Assembly (NCBI RefSeq): GCF_002104995.1
Contig: NW_024468269.1
Span: forward strand, 92,770-156,769
Length of the DNA stretch: 64,000 nucleotides
From: Linderina pennispora
Taxonomy: Eukaryota > Kickxellomycota > Kickxellomycetes > Kickxellales > Kickxellaceae
Direction of reading: 5' to 3'
Part shown: piece by piece, positions 63,524 to 64,000 of the stretch
Layout of the letters: every line of letters starts with the position of its first letter
Numbering within the stretch: the stretch's first letter is position 1
Translations under genes and position numbers: made by a program
Notes under the pieces: generated by a model
Seen by the model: only the letters and a program-made list of their open reading frames with translations
Told to the model about the DNA's origin: nothing
Database searches by the model: none

Positions 63524-64000
63524 GAACATCAAAGGTGGCAGCAAAAGTCTAAGCTGCAACAACAGCAAGTCGCCCATGCCGCAGGCCACCAGTTCCAGCC
63601 AGCAATGAAGGCCGCTGATCCAATGGTGGCCATGCCCAAGGTGTTTGGCAAAATCGAGCAGCCGGTCGACGCCGAGGTCGGCAAGTTTGTCATTATCGGA
63701 GCTGCTAACGCGGGCAAGTCGACGCTGATAAATCGGCTCACCAACTCGCGGGTCTCGATCGTTTCGGCGCGCCCGCAGACCACACGCACAAGGATCATGG
63801 CCAGCACAACGGTCGACAACAAGCAGCTGCTGTTTCTGGATACGCCTGGCGTTGTGAGCCGTCAGGCACTGCGGGCGGGGTGTCGCGGTCAGTGGTGACT
63901 TCGCCCTGGACTACTATTGCCGAGGCGGACTATCTGATTGTGTTGCTGGATGCGTTCAAGCTGACCGAGAAAACAGACGCCGTGGAGAAGTACCTGTTTG
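63329..64000 (+). CDS. Mitochondrial Era-like GTPase, 5' part (runs off window)
   Basis: Era/ERAL1 GTPases chaperone small-subunit rRNA in (mito)ribosome assembly. The N terminus (MLARAVSRAQPAAAARFHTS) is a plausible mitochondrial presequence. It is followed by a Gln-rich insert (Q10 run) unusual for the family. GTPase motifs: IIGAANAGKSTLINRL (G1), SARPQTTRTRI (G2, typical of Era) and LFLDTPGVV (G3). The frame stops after 63898, but a one-base insertion in the G4 run at 63877-63880 restores ADYLIVLLDAFKLTEKTDAV to the window edge. A homopolymer error is likely. G4 and the KH domain lie outside. Confidence 0.85.

Overview
The window looks like a draft chromosome piece from an early-diverging filamentous fungus. 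Kickxellomycotina (Zoopagomycota) is my best guess, by inference. Support: short GT..AG introns (about 60-220 nt), compact GC-rich genes, and a gene set in which an Atg16 with a WD40 propeller, a survival-motor-neuron homologue, a WW-WW-MyTH4-RhoGAP protein and complex I subunit NDUFA12 coexist. The first three are missing or reduced in budding yeasts.

Layout. 1-10130: the 3' end of one gene, a SWI3/SMARCC chromatin-remodelling subunit, a RhoGAP, a 2.8-kb stretch without a convincing gene, and an ORMDL gene. 10131-14789: an AT-rich gene desert holding tRNA-Glu(CTC), an (ATT)16 microsatellite, a T24 tract and one arm of an inverted-repeat element. 14790-37645: a dense housekeeping block with SMN, SERF, GH18 chitinase, GGTase-I beta, DOT1, an SLC35F-type transporter, NDUFA12, ubiquilin/DSK2, RAB7/YPT7, ATG16, BolA, ERV41, a DUF3128 protein, a MED25-like protein, an MTF2-like protein, choline-phosphate cytidylyltransferase and a single-pass membrane protein. 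37646-41726: gene-poor, with one decayed gene and a small related gene. 41727-48310: TFB1, mL45/MBA1-like, bL32m and PEX1. 48871-59238: a 10.4-kb AT-rich island of nested mobile elements. 59544-64000: carboxypeptidase Y-like gene, a galactose-binding-fold-like protein and the start of a mitochondrial Era GTPase.

The most interesting part is the island. It is a giant imperfect inverted repeat. Long terminal arms (about 1.25 kb) end in the same short TIR as a Tc1/mariner element nested inside. Between them lie two diverged, oppositely oriented copies of a compact three-gene transposon: ORF C forward, ORF B reverse, PIF/Harbinger-like DDE transposase T forward. The two copies are separated by a 560-bp palindrome. 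Four palindromes in the island share one hairpin-stem motif. I do not recognise ORF B or ORF C.

Many host genes contain single-base frameshifts, often in short homopolymers (SWI3 N terminus, ORMDL, DSK2, PEX1, the gene at 61104-63033, ERA). This pattern fits assembly or sequencing indels better than pseudogenes. Exon boundaries are inferred from splice signals and family alignment in the head; no search was run.
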